NCBI GenBank assembly: GCA_019671005.1 | Contig: CM033715.1 | Location: 4,836,001-4,900,000, forward strand | Length of the DNA: 64,000 nucleotides | Source of the DNA: Hibiscus mutabilis | Taxonomy: Eukaryota; Streptophyta; Magnoliopsida; Malvales; Malvaceae | Reading direction: 5' to 3' | In this document: positions 12,001-22,000 of the stretch, in pieces | How positions within the stretch are numbered: position 1 is the first letter of the stretch | How the letters are laid out: every line of letters begins with the position of its first letter | The notes under the pieces: model-generated | What the model was told of the DNA's origin: nothing | What the model saw: the letters and a program-made list of their open reading frames with translations, nothing else | Database searches by the model: none | Made by a program: the position numbers and the translations under genes

Positions 12001-15000
12001 CATATTATTGTAAGACTTAAGCTCATATTAGTTGCATAATTAGTTATTCATGCATTTATTCATGTTTCTTTCCACCGTTGAGCTTGATTACATAACTTGG
12101 TGATTTTTGTGGAAAAAGATGTTGCTTTGGTGTGTTTTTGTGTGTGTGCATGATCACTTGCCAAAGCAATGCTAGAGCTAGTTGCCAGGGCAATGCATGA
12201 AGGAGACGCCGAGCCAATTACCATGGCAATTGTCGACAAAGAGAAAATGCAATAGGGATGTCGAAATTGATGACTAGACAAGCCCAAGATGACGTGGAGC
12301 AAAGCCCAAACCCAAAGGAATTTGATTTCCATGCAGAGATTAAAGAAGAATTAAATTCCAAGAAGATAGGAGAAGTTCTAGTAGGAATACAATTATAATA
12401 AAGAATTATATTCTTTAAAGATAATTTAATTCTAATTTAAACTCCTCCTCAAAGGACTTTGGCCTAGCCCTATAAATAAGAAGGAGATTTCGACAATTCC
12501 ATAGAGAGAAGAGGAGATTTTTCGACAACTCCAAAGGGCAAGAAGGAAGAGATTTGACAAGATAACAAGGAGGGAGAGAGTTCGATTTCTTCTTCTTCTT
12601 TGCTTCCATTAAATTTTGTTTCACTCTTTACATGCATTGAGGACAATGCTTTTCGAGTTTGGGGGTGTTGGTTTCTAGTTAGTTTCATATTTAGTTGCAT
12701 TCATCTTTAGCAATCACATATAGGTTGCATATGTTACTTGCCATGCCTTTAATTGGATTTAATTGCTTAAGACTTGTTGAATATCCAATGATGAATTTTT
12801 GCCACTGCACTTAATTGAAATAACCTTTAATTTTAGGATTTCATGAAAAGAACTTAGAATTTTACTATGATGCTGAATTTTTTTTTTTACACGGTTGTGG
12901 CTTGTTGATTGAAAGAAACTTAGTGAACTTAGGTTGCTTAAAATTTGGGTAAATTTAAAATTGAAAATTAAAAGTTAATTTCTTGCTAGAGGTGCCCAAA
13001 AACTGGCTCTAGTAGTAAATGCTCTTTCTTGCTAGAGGTGCCCGAAACTGACTCTAGTAGTTAATGCACATTAAAAAATCGCTAGAGGTGCCCGAAATTG
13101 GCTCTAGTCGACTAAAATAAATGAGAAATTGCTTACTTTGCTAGAGGTGCCCGAAATTGGCTCTAGTGAAAATAAAAATAATGCCCCGATAGTTAAATTG
13201 ATAAAAGCCTATTGTTCACATAGAATCTTGAAAATCAACTTGTACACAACTACGCACACACATTGTCACAAGCATTATAGTTTTGTTCCAGGTAATTTTT
13301 GTGCTATCCGAAAAATTTAAAAGGTGATCATACATTGTGCCACGGTACCGAGGTTTGAATTCAAGTTTGAAGCATGTCTTTGATGATTAAAGTCTTGGCA
13401 GGTAATTGTTAGTTTGCATTGCTTGAGGACAAGCAATAGTTCGAGTTTGGGGGCGTGATAAGTGTTCAAAAGTACTATTTTTCTTACCTTTTTTACTCAT
13501 ATTATTGTAAGACTTAAGCTCATATTAGTTGCATAATTAGTTATTCATGCATTTATTCATGTTTCTTTCCACCGTTGAGCTTGATTACATAACTTGGTGA
13601 TTTTTGTGGAAAAAGATGTTGCTTTGGTGTGTTTTTGTGTGTGTGCATGATCACTTGCCAAAGCAAGGCTAGAGCTAGTTGCCAGGGCAATGCATGAAGG
13701 AGACGCCGAGCCAGTTACCATGGCAATTGTCGACAAAGAGAAAATGCAATAGGGATGTCGAAATTGATGACTAGACAAGCCCAAGATGACGTGGAGCAAA
13801 GCCCAAACCCAAAGGAATTTGATTTCCATGCAGAGATTAAAGAAGAATTAAATTCCAAGAAAATAGGAGAAGTTCTAGTAGGAATACAATTATAATAAAG
13901 AATTATATTCTTTAAAGATAATTTAATTTTAACTTAAACACCTCCTCAAAGAAGGACTTTGGCCTAGCCCTATAAATAAGAAAGGAGATTTCGACAATTC
14001 CATAGAGAGGAAGAGGAGAGGATTTTCGACAACTCCAAAGGGCAAGAAGGAAGAGATTTCGACAAGATAACAAGGAGGGAGAGAGTTCGATTTCTTCTTC
14101 TTCTTTGCTTCCATTAGATTCATGGTTTGTGGGATTATTCTTTGTATATCTTTTGAACCCAACCATGAACTAACTTGATTGGTTGGGGTTATTGTGTTTT
14201 GTTGTTGTGAGAAACAATTGGATTTTGTTTAGTTAATAAGAGTTTGCACTTTCAATTCAAGGTTTACTCATTCTTGGTTCTTATTCTTGTTTGCGAGTGA
14301 ATTGGGAGAGGATCTCGTAACTTCATCTATTTATCTAATATCGGGAGAGTTAGATTCAAGAAACGAATGAGTATGGTCTTTATTCAATCTATTGATGGTG
14401 AAGATTAATCCGGCTTAGGAATAAGTTAAGGATTTCAACGGCTAAGAGGAGCGCAAGATTGGTTGTTGTTCACCCTTGATTTACGCAGGGATGTATTATC
14501 AAGGCATGCACAAGTAGCTAGAGTTTCGACTTAGGGATAAGAAGAAACCATTGAAGAACGCTCCGCCGAACCTTGAAGTTGCTGCCCAGACGCCCAAGTA
14601 GTTGCCCAGCTAGTTGCCCAGGCAACCATTGATTAGTTGTCAAGGCAACCCCGCTGTGCAAGTTGCCACGGCAACTGAGTTGCCCTTGTACTCTTTTACC
14701 AAGACGATCCAATCGGCTATCACACCTCAACTCACGATAACCTGGCCTATTCTCTCTTTTTCTTTCACCTATTCTTTTAGTTTATTGCTTTTACTTTTCT
14801 CGTTAAAATCAACTCTTATTATCAATTGTGTTTTTACCTTTCACAGTGCAGTAACTTAAGCAAAGTGGCTCAAACCAATCCCTGTGGAGACGATACTCGA
14901 TACTCATATCACTTTATTACTTGCGACGTGTATACTTGCACATTTGCGTAGCACTTATCACACGCAACAGTGATAATCAATCTGAAAGTTTTTTTCCCAA

Positions 15001-17136
15001 AATAAAGTATTATAAGTAAAAGCACCCTTTTTTTGTTCCTTCATTGCACTGAATGTAGCTACCAATACCATGAGTACGGTACTTTGCGTATCCCATAAGT
15101 TAAAGTTATCAAACCAACACTTATCACGGTTTGAAACAACCTAATCTAGATGTCATAGATATTCCAACCACGAAGCTTCTTACCTTAATGGCATAGCTAT
15201 TTTTTACAAGTTATAGCTCAAACATGAAAGTCAATGGTTTTTGTTTTCTTTTCCCTTTTTAAAATATCTAGATGTAAACGAGAATGTCAGTGTAAAAAAT
15301 GGCGCAAGACACACTACGGCGATAGGAGTCCTATAGCCGAGGCGTAAGGCGCGTGCCTCATCGAAGTGAGACGCACTTTTTAAAAATTAAAGATTTTAAG
15401 AATCACTCATTGTTTCTTCTATTTTTTATGTTAATTGTGATTGTGTAAGTATATAATTTTAGATTGATAAATATCTAATTATATTAGATTCTTATTTATT
15501 ATTAAATAAGAATATTTTGAAACTGAATTTATAAAAATTATAAAATAATTATTAAATTGTACAAATAATAAAATTATAGTTAAAGATCTATTCGTTTTAA
15601 GTGATTTTTTTCTTATTCAATCTGAATGGGTCGGTAGAAGAGAGCACGTGTGGGACAAACTTGTGAAAAAATCCAAGCAGTAGGACCCACACCTCCCCCT
15701 CCATTTACCCAAACCTCCTCTTCTTCTATTTTCCATTTACCCATCGGTTTCTCTCTCCTCCGGTCCTCCTCTTCTTCTATTTTCCATTTACCAATCGATT
15801 TCTCTCTCCTCCTCTTCTATTTTCTTCAACAGACCACACAACTCATTCTTCTCTTTTTGAGTTCTCTGGTTTCTTTCTCCACCACTTCTTCTTCTTCTTC
15901 AACATATCCTTTGGGGTTCTTTTTTATTTTCCTTTTTAATTTCCGAAAGTTATTTTCAGTTTTCCCCAAGTTTAGATTAAGCGTAGAAAAACGCCTCACC
16001 CGCCTCTAGCGCCTTTTGTGCGCTTCGTCACAATCGACTCACCTGAACTCAAATGGGAGTTCAGGACCCGGCGCCCAGCGCTTTAGCGCCTAGGCGCGCC
16101 TCAAGTACGCTTTTTTATACACTGGAATGTCTATTTCATATGCAAGCATTTCTCTTACTTTAAAAAGGATGGGAAAAGGGTTCTATCAATTTGTACCTAT
16201 AATCTCTCCAATTCCTAAAGGATGAAGAAACTGAATTTCATGCACGTATTACCAAAGAAAAAAAGAAACATAAACAGATAAACACCAGAAAATAAGGTAG
16301 AAATTTTGAGAACAAGAGTAGGTAACAAATTCAAATTCTTAGATAATCGAGCATGCTATTTAGCGATAGTACCAAAATCTGTGAATCTCCTTTTGGGTGC
16401 ATGAAGAAACTCAGCATATTCAGCCCCTGATTCTGTCTTATGAAGCTGCAACACCAATGGCCTCCGCGTAACAATCCCTTAAAACTCAGGAAAAAACAAA
16501 AATTAGATTTTGAAAGGAACATGCTCTTCATCATAACTAAACTAGCTTCACATATCATAAAGGAATGTCTTCTTATTTTTTATAGGTCGGAAACATGTCA
16601 TTTTAAATCATAATTACAAGCAAAAACTTTGATTTTAATTTTGGAACAGAGATCGCGTCAAATCACGTTCACTATAGTCATGGTCTAAAACCATGCTCAT
16701 ATGATTTATTTGGCTAAATTAGACATTTAATTAATATGTTTATTGCTAACTATATCACCTTCCAATCAGCAAGATCCGACATTTAAGTGTTCAGTTTTCC
16801 TATTTTTCGTTATTTTATTAAGATTCCAATAAATAGACGAAACTTTACCAGATCCACGAGGTAAGAAATCTCTCCCTACAATGCTCTCCAAAACCGAAGA
16901 TTTCCCTGAACTCTACTTCCCAGTGAAAAAAAGTATAAATAAAAATGAAAAAAAACAATAAAAAAAGAGAACCAGTAAAGGAATGGGTTTAATAGGAATA
17001 TGACCTGGCCACCGACAACAGCAACAGAAGGAAGAGCTTCCCAGAGCGACATTCCTTGGCCGCCATGATCGCCGAGGACAGTACAGGCTCTTTGGATTTT
17101 GTTTACGAGACCGATCAAGCTCTCCATTGTCGCCAT
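1..17136 (-). CDS. DRP1C: Dynamin-related protein 1 (DRP1C/D-like), C-terminus off the window
   Basis: Large GTPase that polymerises on membranes and helps pinch clathrin-coated vesicles and build the cell plate; cytosol, plasma membrane and phragmoplast. Sixteen exons on the minus strand join in frame: 17005-17136, 16849-16912, 16373-16477, 5567-5668, 5173-5223, 4998-5059, 4125-4215, 3932-3996, 3414-3608, 3147-3266, 2984-3054, 2297-2522, 1465-1515, 933-1173, 620-759, 1-48. They give 588 residues; the family is about 610-625, so only about 25 codons are missing. The start is the ATG at 17136 ([20 protein letters not shown]). Visible GTPase motifs: P-loop GGQSSGKSS across exons 1/2, RGSGIVTRRP, DLPG, TKLD and NRSQAD; then the dynamin middle domain and GED ([33 protein letters not shown]). 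The N-terminus [15 protein letters not shown] fits the DRP1C/D branch better than DRP1A or DRP1E. The intron between exons 13 and 14 starts with GC. Intron 3 (5669-16372) is 10.7 kb and full of transposons. No lesion was seen. DRP1 family is certain; the paralogue is an inference. Confidence 0.95.
5985..7498 (+). repeat. 5' LTR of the intron-3 retrotransposon
   Basis: 1514 bp, TG...CA. A clear TATA box (CTATAAATAAG) at 6499-6509 marks the likely promoter, so U3 is roughly 5985-6530. Near both ends are copies of a 12-bp palindrome TTGCCNNGGCAA (6208, 6244, 7141, 7164, 7190). It carries private changes not shared by the 3' LTR or the internal partial copies, so these probably arose after insertion. 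Confidence 0.95.
7505..7522 (+). other. Primer-binding site, tRNA-Asp type
   Basis: TGGCGTCGTTGCCGGGGA starts six bases after the LTR end. It differs by one base (T for C) from the complement of the plant tRNA-Asp(GTC) 3' end, TGGCGCCGTTGCCGGGGA, as I remember that tRNA. This is the usual primer of Athila/Tat-type Gypsy elements and fixes the element's plus orientation. Confidence 0.85.
7643..8833 (+). CDS. Gag-like ORF of the intron-3 retrotransposon
   Basis: An open frame of about 396 codons; the ATG at 7643 ([17 protein letters not shown]) is preferred, and another in-frame ATG lies at 7616. A single CX2CX3HX4C zinc knuckle ([13 protein letters not shown], about residues 47-59) is followed by an aromatic/asparagine-rich stretch and a long acidic, Q/E-rich tail. 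This layout is that of the C-terminal half of Athila-type Gag; the usual Gag N-terminal domain is missing, and no protease (DTGA) motif follows. The knuckle should bind RNA in the virus-like particle. The frame is intact, unlike the Gag of the Gypsy element at 26-28 kb. Several stretches encode the TTGCCNNGGCAA palindrome. Function beyond Gag-like is not claimed. Confidence 0.7.
   Translation: MSGNKSQSIREMMLEDINQSNQEFLAPFDDYLYQPRKAQRTYTVEKSCAMCGEHHVFENCPHIFGAYNYMEDHRGNQQQNSSWYGQKAQNFFYHNNFAAATDMPWQCSPFQEHSNSLEETLLASLARLDGSIEEIRELSKSMDTRIAQWDATLGDSEDQLGRSTYVMNNMHQQFIPRDTDVPRQEDKEQYKEISPMCEEQLEPQSQEDANERDCPTHDELEQQIASAMIEEPEQSNAATILGEAEKNNTTTNSEEPDAQKVTTLMLKQECVDCSHLKLPRQLHNHMQDQRDDNTLPMEYEQVIVEPFEFFKNSPRPLQVCLEEPRLVDLKPSKSLLMEMFERPKEKGVWIHKALQKIDSSLDLKQNLTTDCHGNWLEQQLPRQQRLHPTVIEVDKN
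9090..9200 (+). repeat. GCCTCGGCAACC minisatellite inside the retrotransposon
   Basis: Five degenerate copies of a 12-20-bp unit around GCCTCGGCAACC (often followed by ATGGA) lie between about 9107 and 9195. The unit contains the right half of the 12-bp palindrome found elsewhere in the element. It falls in a weak ORF (8847-9221) that I do not call as a gene. Confidence 0.8.
9982..10165 (+). repeat. Four spaced CTAGAG...CTCTAG hairpin motifs (repeated in each unit)
   Basis: Four 28-29-bp modules at 9982, 10028, 10078 and 10138 read GCTAGAGGTGCCCGAAA, then TTGGCTCTAGT. Their ends ACTAGAG/CTCTAGT-like arms are complementary, so each can fold into a short stem-loop. The same quartet recurs near 11486-11669 and 12985-13167, twelve copies in all. 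Confidence 0.9.
13441..13455 (+). other. Polypurine tract before the 3' LTR
   Basis: The run TCGAGTTTGGGGGCG directly abuts the LTR start and is where plus-strand DNA synthesis would be primed. The same tract precedes the truncated LTR copies at 10453 and 11959. A second similar tract (CGAGTTTGGGGGG) lies about 800 bp upstream in each unit, e.g. 9651-9663. Confidence 0.8.
13456..14969 (+). repeat. 3' LTR of the intron-3 retrotransposon
   Basis: 1514 bp, same length as the 5' LTR. TATA box at about 13971. At many sites where the LTRs differ (for instance GTTACCATGG against GTTGCCATGG) the internal partial copies agree with this 3' LTR. Confidence 0.95.
15288..16124. mobile_element. DNA-transposon-like element with CAGTGTA ends
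   Basis: About 837 bp in DRP1 intron 3. Left end CAGTGTAAAAAATGGCGC and the reverse complement of the right end, CAGTGTATAAAAAAGCGT, form short imperfect terminal inverted repeats. GAATGT occurs directly outside both ends (or a 7-8-bp duplication with one mismatch, depending on where the end is placed). Both subterminal regions are rich in GGCGC/GCGCC blocks while the centre is AT-rich and CT-rich. A 119-codon open frame at 15650 is low-complexity and looks non-coding. A hAT-like non-autonomous element is possible; superfamily not established. Confidence 0.6.
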
Positions 17137-19065
17137 TTCTCAGCGCGAAAATGGAGGGGATTTGGATCTGACACGAGAAAGGCGGATCGTAAATGGGTTG
17201 CTCGGATCTCGGATCAGAAAAAAACTGGGAATGGAAATTCTATGCAGAGAGAGAATGGAGTATTTTACTAATGTACCAGTTTTTTAGCTAAAAGCTATGT
17301 TTTTCCTCTTTGAAATTTAATATTTTCATAAATAAAAGTGAAAATCAAATTATGGTAATGTAATTCTAAGTTTTTTTCAAATTCTTTTATTAATCCTTAT
17401 ATTATATATAAATTACATGTTCTTTAATTTTTGTCTTTTAAATTTGTTCATTCGTGTACAAGTTTTAATATTTTATTTTATTACTCCAACTAATTATTGA
17501 TAATTAGGTAAAATGTACTAATAAAATTTAAAAAAAAAAACCCTGATAATTTATACATAAGCGTGTAGTGTCTTCTATGTCTTTACCGTTTGTAAAGTAA
17601 TTTTTAGCCTTGATAATTTCGTTTCGTTTTCATTCTTAAATTTGTTCTTATATTAATCTGGATTTTAATTTGGACCATTTCGATGATATAATACTTTAAA
17701 ATTATCTCAAAATGATAACAAAAATTTGTTAGGTTTAGAGATTGATATGCGCAAAAAAAAAGTAGAGACCAAGTTGGAAAAAATATCTAGAAATTAAAGT
17801 TGTTCTATATATTTTTGGAATTAATTATACCGTATATCTTTAAATTATAATCTTTATTTTAAATTGATTTAAACTTTTAAATATTTTAATTTTAAATTAT
17901 TGTTTATGTCGCATTATAAAATTAATTATAATACTCAAATTTATCATCATAAATCTAAAAATATTAGACACTTAAAGATACTCGATCTCATCTTTCTATG
18001 TATTATACTACTGAAATGACAATTGAATCTATGTATTATATTACTGAAATGACAATCGAATTAAGTTCGACCGACGTCTTTCTATTAATGATACAAAACA
18101 TAAATACAACATATATTAAACACAAACAGAAATGGCATGTATTAAACATATTCGACCGTATTCAGGATCAACTCTAAGTCAAACACTAAGCTCAGACAAA
18201 TTAGATGTCAGACCAATTGAAGCACTTTTTAACCTTTGCCTATCTTCCATGACACAGAATCTCTCGGTCCCGTGTACAATCAATTTTCCCCTAGAAAACA
18301 AACAAGTTTTGAAAGGGAAAACTAATCACATCTTCTTTCTTCAAGATTAGATTTGAGGGCAGTGTTTTAAGCTTTGATTTAACCTATTTGCCATGCATAT
18401 TCCTATAATGGACTTAGGACTAAGCATTCTGTTTTTCCCGGCATTTGATGTTTACTCACTAAAACTAAGAGTTCATCGCTTTACCACGGCCGTGGTTAAC
18501 AGCTGATTACCGTCCGGCCAAACATAAACAAACAAACTCATCCGGCAAATTCTAGCTATTAATGAGGATAAAACACAAACCAACAGGAGAATAGGATTTG
18601 ATTACAGGAATATTAACAAACTTAAATTTTTTTAAGACAAATCACACTACCTGCACTGCAGATTACAAATATCAACTGCAAAACACAACAATGAAAGAAA
18701 ACCAAACTACCTATACAACCAACATAGCCACTGCCCACTCCAAAGAAAAACCTGACAAAAGGTTAGCCCACAGTCAATAGTTCCTTTTTTATCCCCTTTT
18801 TTAGGTCATCCCTAAGCAGAGGAAAATTACAGCACTCTATGTCAGACAGTCGCATACCGCAACTTCTACCTCTGATTTACTCCTTTTTTTCAGATTTCTT
18901 GTCAAATCGATATCAGTGAACATAAGTTCATCTGGATGCAAGTTATATAATCTTATAATCAATCAACAAAGTAGAGGTAAAAATATATATAAAGAAATAA
19001 AACAAAGGACCCAGGAGACTTATGCAAATTTTGCTCCTTGCCGCTGCTGCAACTAAAATTTGTTG
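17137..19065. other. Intergenic: DRP1 promoter side and MAP70 downstream side
   Basis: DRP1 lies to the left and the 3' end of MAP70 to the right, both on the minus strand. The 5' UTR and promoter of DRP1 should be within the first kilobase (17137 upward). The rest is AT-rich; short open frames (18132, 18598) have no recognisable similarity. No repeat with clear ends was seen. Confidence 0.6.
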
Positions 19066-22000
19066 TCATTGGGTGCTGCGTGTTAGCCCACTTCGAGATA
19101 CATTTCTGCATAGATTTCAGAACTTGTCAGTCACGTTGAACAACTAGATAGAATTATACTCTTTTTAAGTTTTAATCAGACAGTTTCCTTTTAAATGATT
19201 ATGTAACACTACAGAGACAAATCGACTATCAATCAAATTATACTTTCAACTAGGTAATCCACTTTAGAATGATTAGTGTGTTTATGTTTATAATTGTATA
19301 GCTCAGGTCAATTTGCACTAGCTCTCTCCAATTATATTGCTCAGATATTTTTTTCTTCTTAGCCATCTACACCTATAGGTTCTCAAAGATGCAGACAAAA
19401 CAATAGAGAAAAAGACAATTTCATCAACTGACTCCCATGTGAATAAATTCCAGACTTGATAAAGTAATTAGGATTCTCCATTTTTCAGAAAGCATTAATT
19501 TGATCGGCAAGACAACAGTCTATACTACTACTTCAATACAGTCCTACGCAAACTACAGAATGGACACTTGGCCGACAAGGTTAACTCCACTATCTTTAAC
19601 TAACACGGGATCCAGATATGGATGATAATTATGTCTATTAGAAACCTAAGTCATTTAACCTTATATAAAGTTAGAGTTAGCATGACAGTATAAATAAAAA
19701 CATCAGAAAGAACAAACTTTCAAAATTCAAAGCAAAAATAAAATGCAAACACCATGGCTGCTTACCCCGCAAAATATTTGGAAAATGCAACAGAAGCAAT
19801 ATAGAAAATGAAGAAATGTTTACATCTAAACAAGTAAACTAAAAAAGCACCTTCCGGTAAGCAGCTGAGCAGCAGATCCCTTAGAGTTAGAGTTACTAAA
19901 CCGCTTGGCCCTATTCTCGTGTTCTTTCTCCACACGCATGGCAGCAACCTCTTTCTCCATTGCGGCTACTTCTCTTCTCATCTTTTTAGCCTCAACTTCC
20001 ATTGCCTTTGTCAATGTTTCCACCTTCTTAGCAAGCATCTGGAAATACAATAATTACTTCAGCAATATATCCAGAAGGATAAATTTAAATGGTATCTTAA
20101 AGAACAAAGCATCAACCTCGATCGCATCATCCTTATCCTTGAGGCTTTGATCTTTCTCGTGACCAGCTTTCCTCAAAACTATGACCTCTTTCTGCAGCAA
20201 ATCGTACAATACTCCTGGAACATTATCCTCTGTGTCCAAGGGTTGGAAATCAGTGGTTTTTTCATCATTTGGTGCCTCAACCTCCTTGGTTCTGTCGGAA
20301 GACTGGTTGAATGAACTATTTGAGCTTGTTCCATTTAAAAGTGATTTAGCCCTTTCTAATGATCTCGTGCCTCCATCAAATGACTTGGATGTTCCTTTAG
20401 CATGTTTCAGAACTGTACTAGAAGACGAAGAGGATCTCAATTGAGAGCTTGGCGATCTCTTGGATAAAAACCCATTGGATGTAATTTTTGAGAAGTTATC
20501 AACTCCACCCAGAGATTGACGCCTAGAAGGCCCGTTGCTCATCCTTCTTACATCGGACGTACAGCCACTAAGACTGTTAGGAGTTCCTCTCAAGCTCTCT
20601 TCAAGAACTTTAAGCCGCAATTGATATTTCTCCTGGAAAATCAAAATAAAAGCCCTTATTTCAAAAGCAGCAGCATCAACATAGAAAACAAAATGGTAAG
20701 TGTCACAATCAAATTATTACTTTCAATTGTGCTTCAGATTTTGCAGTTCGTTCAGTTATAGCAAGCTTGTCGCGAAGTTGCTGCATTTCTCCCTGTAAGA
20801 AATAAAATCCACAATGAATAGAGTTGAAGTTAAGGGCCTAAATTTGTATTGAATGTGAGAAACATCAACAAAAACCTGCAAGCATCTCCGCTCTTCGAGC
20901 CATTGTTTTACAGGCATCACTTTATCATTAGCATCTTTCCACTCATTTGCTACAACTGTGGCCACTCTATTTGCTGTTACTTTTGCACGTGCCAACTCGC
21001 GGTCAAGAGTTTTTCTCTCCTCCTAAGGAACAAAAACAATCATTTATTCAAGAAGAGTTGAGTTCTAAGAGTATTTCAACATATAAGAATATGGAAAACT
21101 TGGACACTTAAATGCCAGGTAGATTACATTCATCTCCTGAACTTTCCGCTGGTAATCCCTAACTGCATTTGCAGCAGTAGCACCGGCAAGAACAGCCTCC
21201 TCCAGCTCTCTTACTGTTTGTGTAAGCTTCTCAACCTCGGCAACTTTTTGGCGATGCATTTTGTCCAAAATTTTGTTTTCTTCCTACATACACAAGTCAT
21301 AAACATGTGACTTTCTTCATTATATAAAATATAGACTAAGCACAAAATATTTGGCACCACTACTAAGTCCGAAATTTGATGCACCTGGCAAAAGGAAACA
21401 CCAAGAACAACTACCATACCTGGCAAATTTCTATCTGCTTCATCAACTCCTGGTTTTTATTTTGGAGATCCTCCACCATCGACGCTTTGGCCAATGCAAC
21501 CTGCACAGTCCTTTCAGCTTCAAGTAAAGCCGCTTCTTTTGATTTAGTTAGACGATCAAGGGCTTTATTGTCATCTTGAAGCTTTGTAATCTGCAAGGAA
21601 CAAACAGAACTAATCAGTGAGAGAATAATCAATCATATAATTTATAAAACATTCTCAATTATTTTAGTGAGACAGAAGCAATAGTTCAAAAGCCACAACA
21701 AAACCTCTTGCCGAGCAAGCTTCAATTCAGCCTCCAAGGGTGCAAGAATTGCTTCAATAGGAGGCATATCATCGTCCTTTTGAGCAGCATGAACCCTCCT
21801 CAGAGTGGCCTCAGCTGCAAACTGAGCAGCCATCGATGCCTTCTTCTCATCATTTATTTTCTTGATTTCAAGGTTCTGCAGAACATGTTCGTTAACTAAT
21901 TATAGCAACAAAACAACATGAGGTAATAAGCTTGAAAAAATTTCACACAGCAATACCTTGCTTTCCAGAAGAGATTCAGTCAACTTAAGCTTCTCTTCCA

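Larger units (their letters stand above)
9605..13455 (+). repeat. Tandem array of [3' internal region + polypurine tract + 5' part of LTR]
   Basis: Three units of about 1.5 kb begin at 9605, 11107 and 12609. Each has about 850 bp of 3' internal sequence, a G-rich polypurine tract, then LTR sequence starting TGATAAGTG (10453, 11959, and the true 3' LTR at 13456). In units 1 and 2 the LTR stops after about 655 bp at CTTCCATTA and jumps back to AAATTTTGTTTCAC of the internal region. Each truncated LTR keeps the TATA box (about 10965 and 12471). Weak ORFs inside repeat from unit to unit and are not genes. Confidence 0.95.
5985..14969 (+). mobile_element. Complete gag-only LTR retrotransposon inserted in DRP1 intron 3
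   Basis: An 8985-bp element lies antisense to DRP1, with two 1514-bp LTRs (5985-7498 and 13456-14969) and a 5-bp target duplication GTGAT at 5980-5984 and 14970-14974. LTRs begin TGATAAGTG and end CGCAACA. Right after the 5' LTR is a primer-binding site matching the 3' end of tRNA-Asp; a G-rich polypurine tract precedes the 3' LTR. The internal region carries one gag-like ORF with a zinc knuckle and no recognisable protease, RT, RNase H or integrase, so it should depend on another element. The tRNA-Asp primer and the style of the polypurine tract are those of Athila/Tat-type Gypsy elements (family knowledge). About twenty differences between the LTRs by eye suggest a young insertion. The 3' half contains a tandem array that includes part of the LTR. 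Confidence 0.95.

Noticed and set aside
11631..13320. Repeated 63-codon frames starting [17 protein letters not shown]
   Set aside because: They come from the hairpin quartets of the retrotransposon array; repetition is due to DNA duplication, and the start context and length do not suggest a peptide gene.
10554..13829. Repeated minus-strand 90-codon frames starting [14 protein letters not shown]
   Set aside because: Antisense frames in the U3 part of the LTR copies; no signal of coding beyond repetition.
15650..16009. 119-codon open frame with S/L/F-rich protein
   Set aside because: Translation of CT-rich low-complexity DNA inside the GCGCC-ended element; no domain and no gene context.
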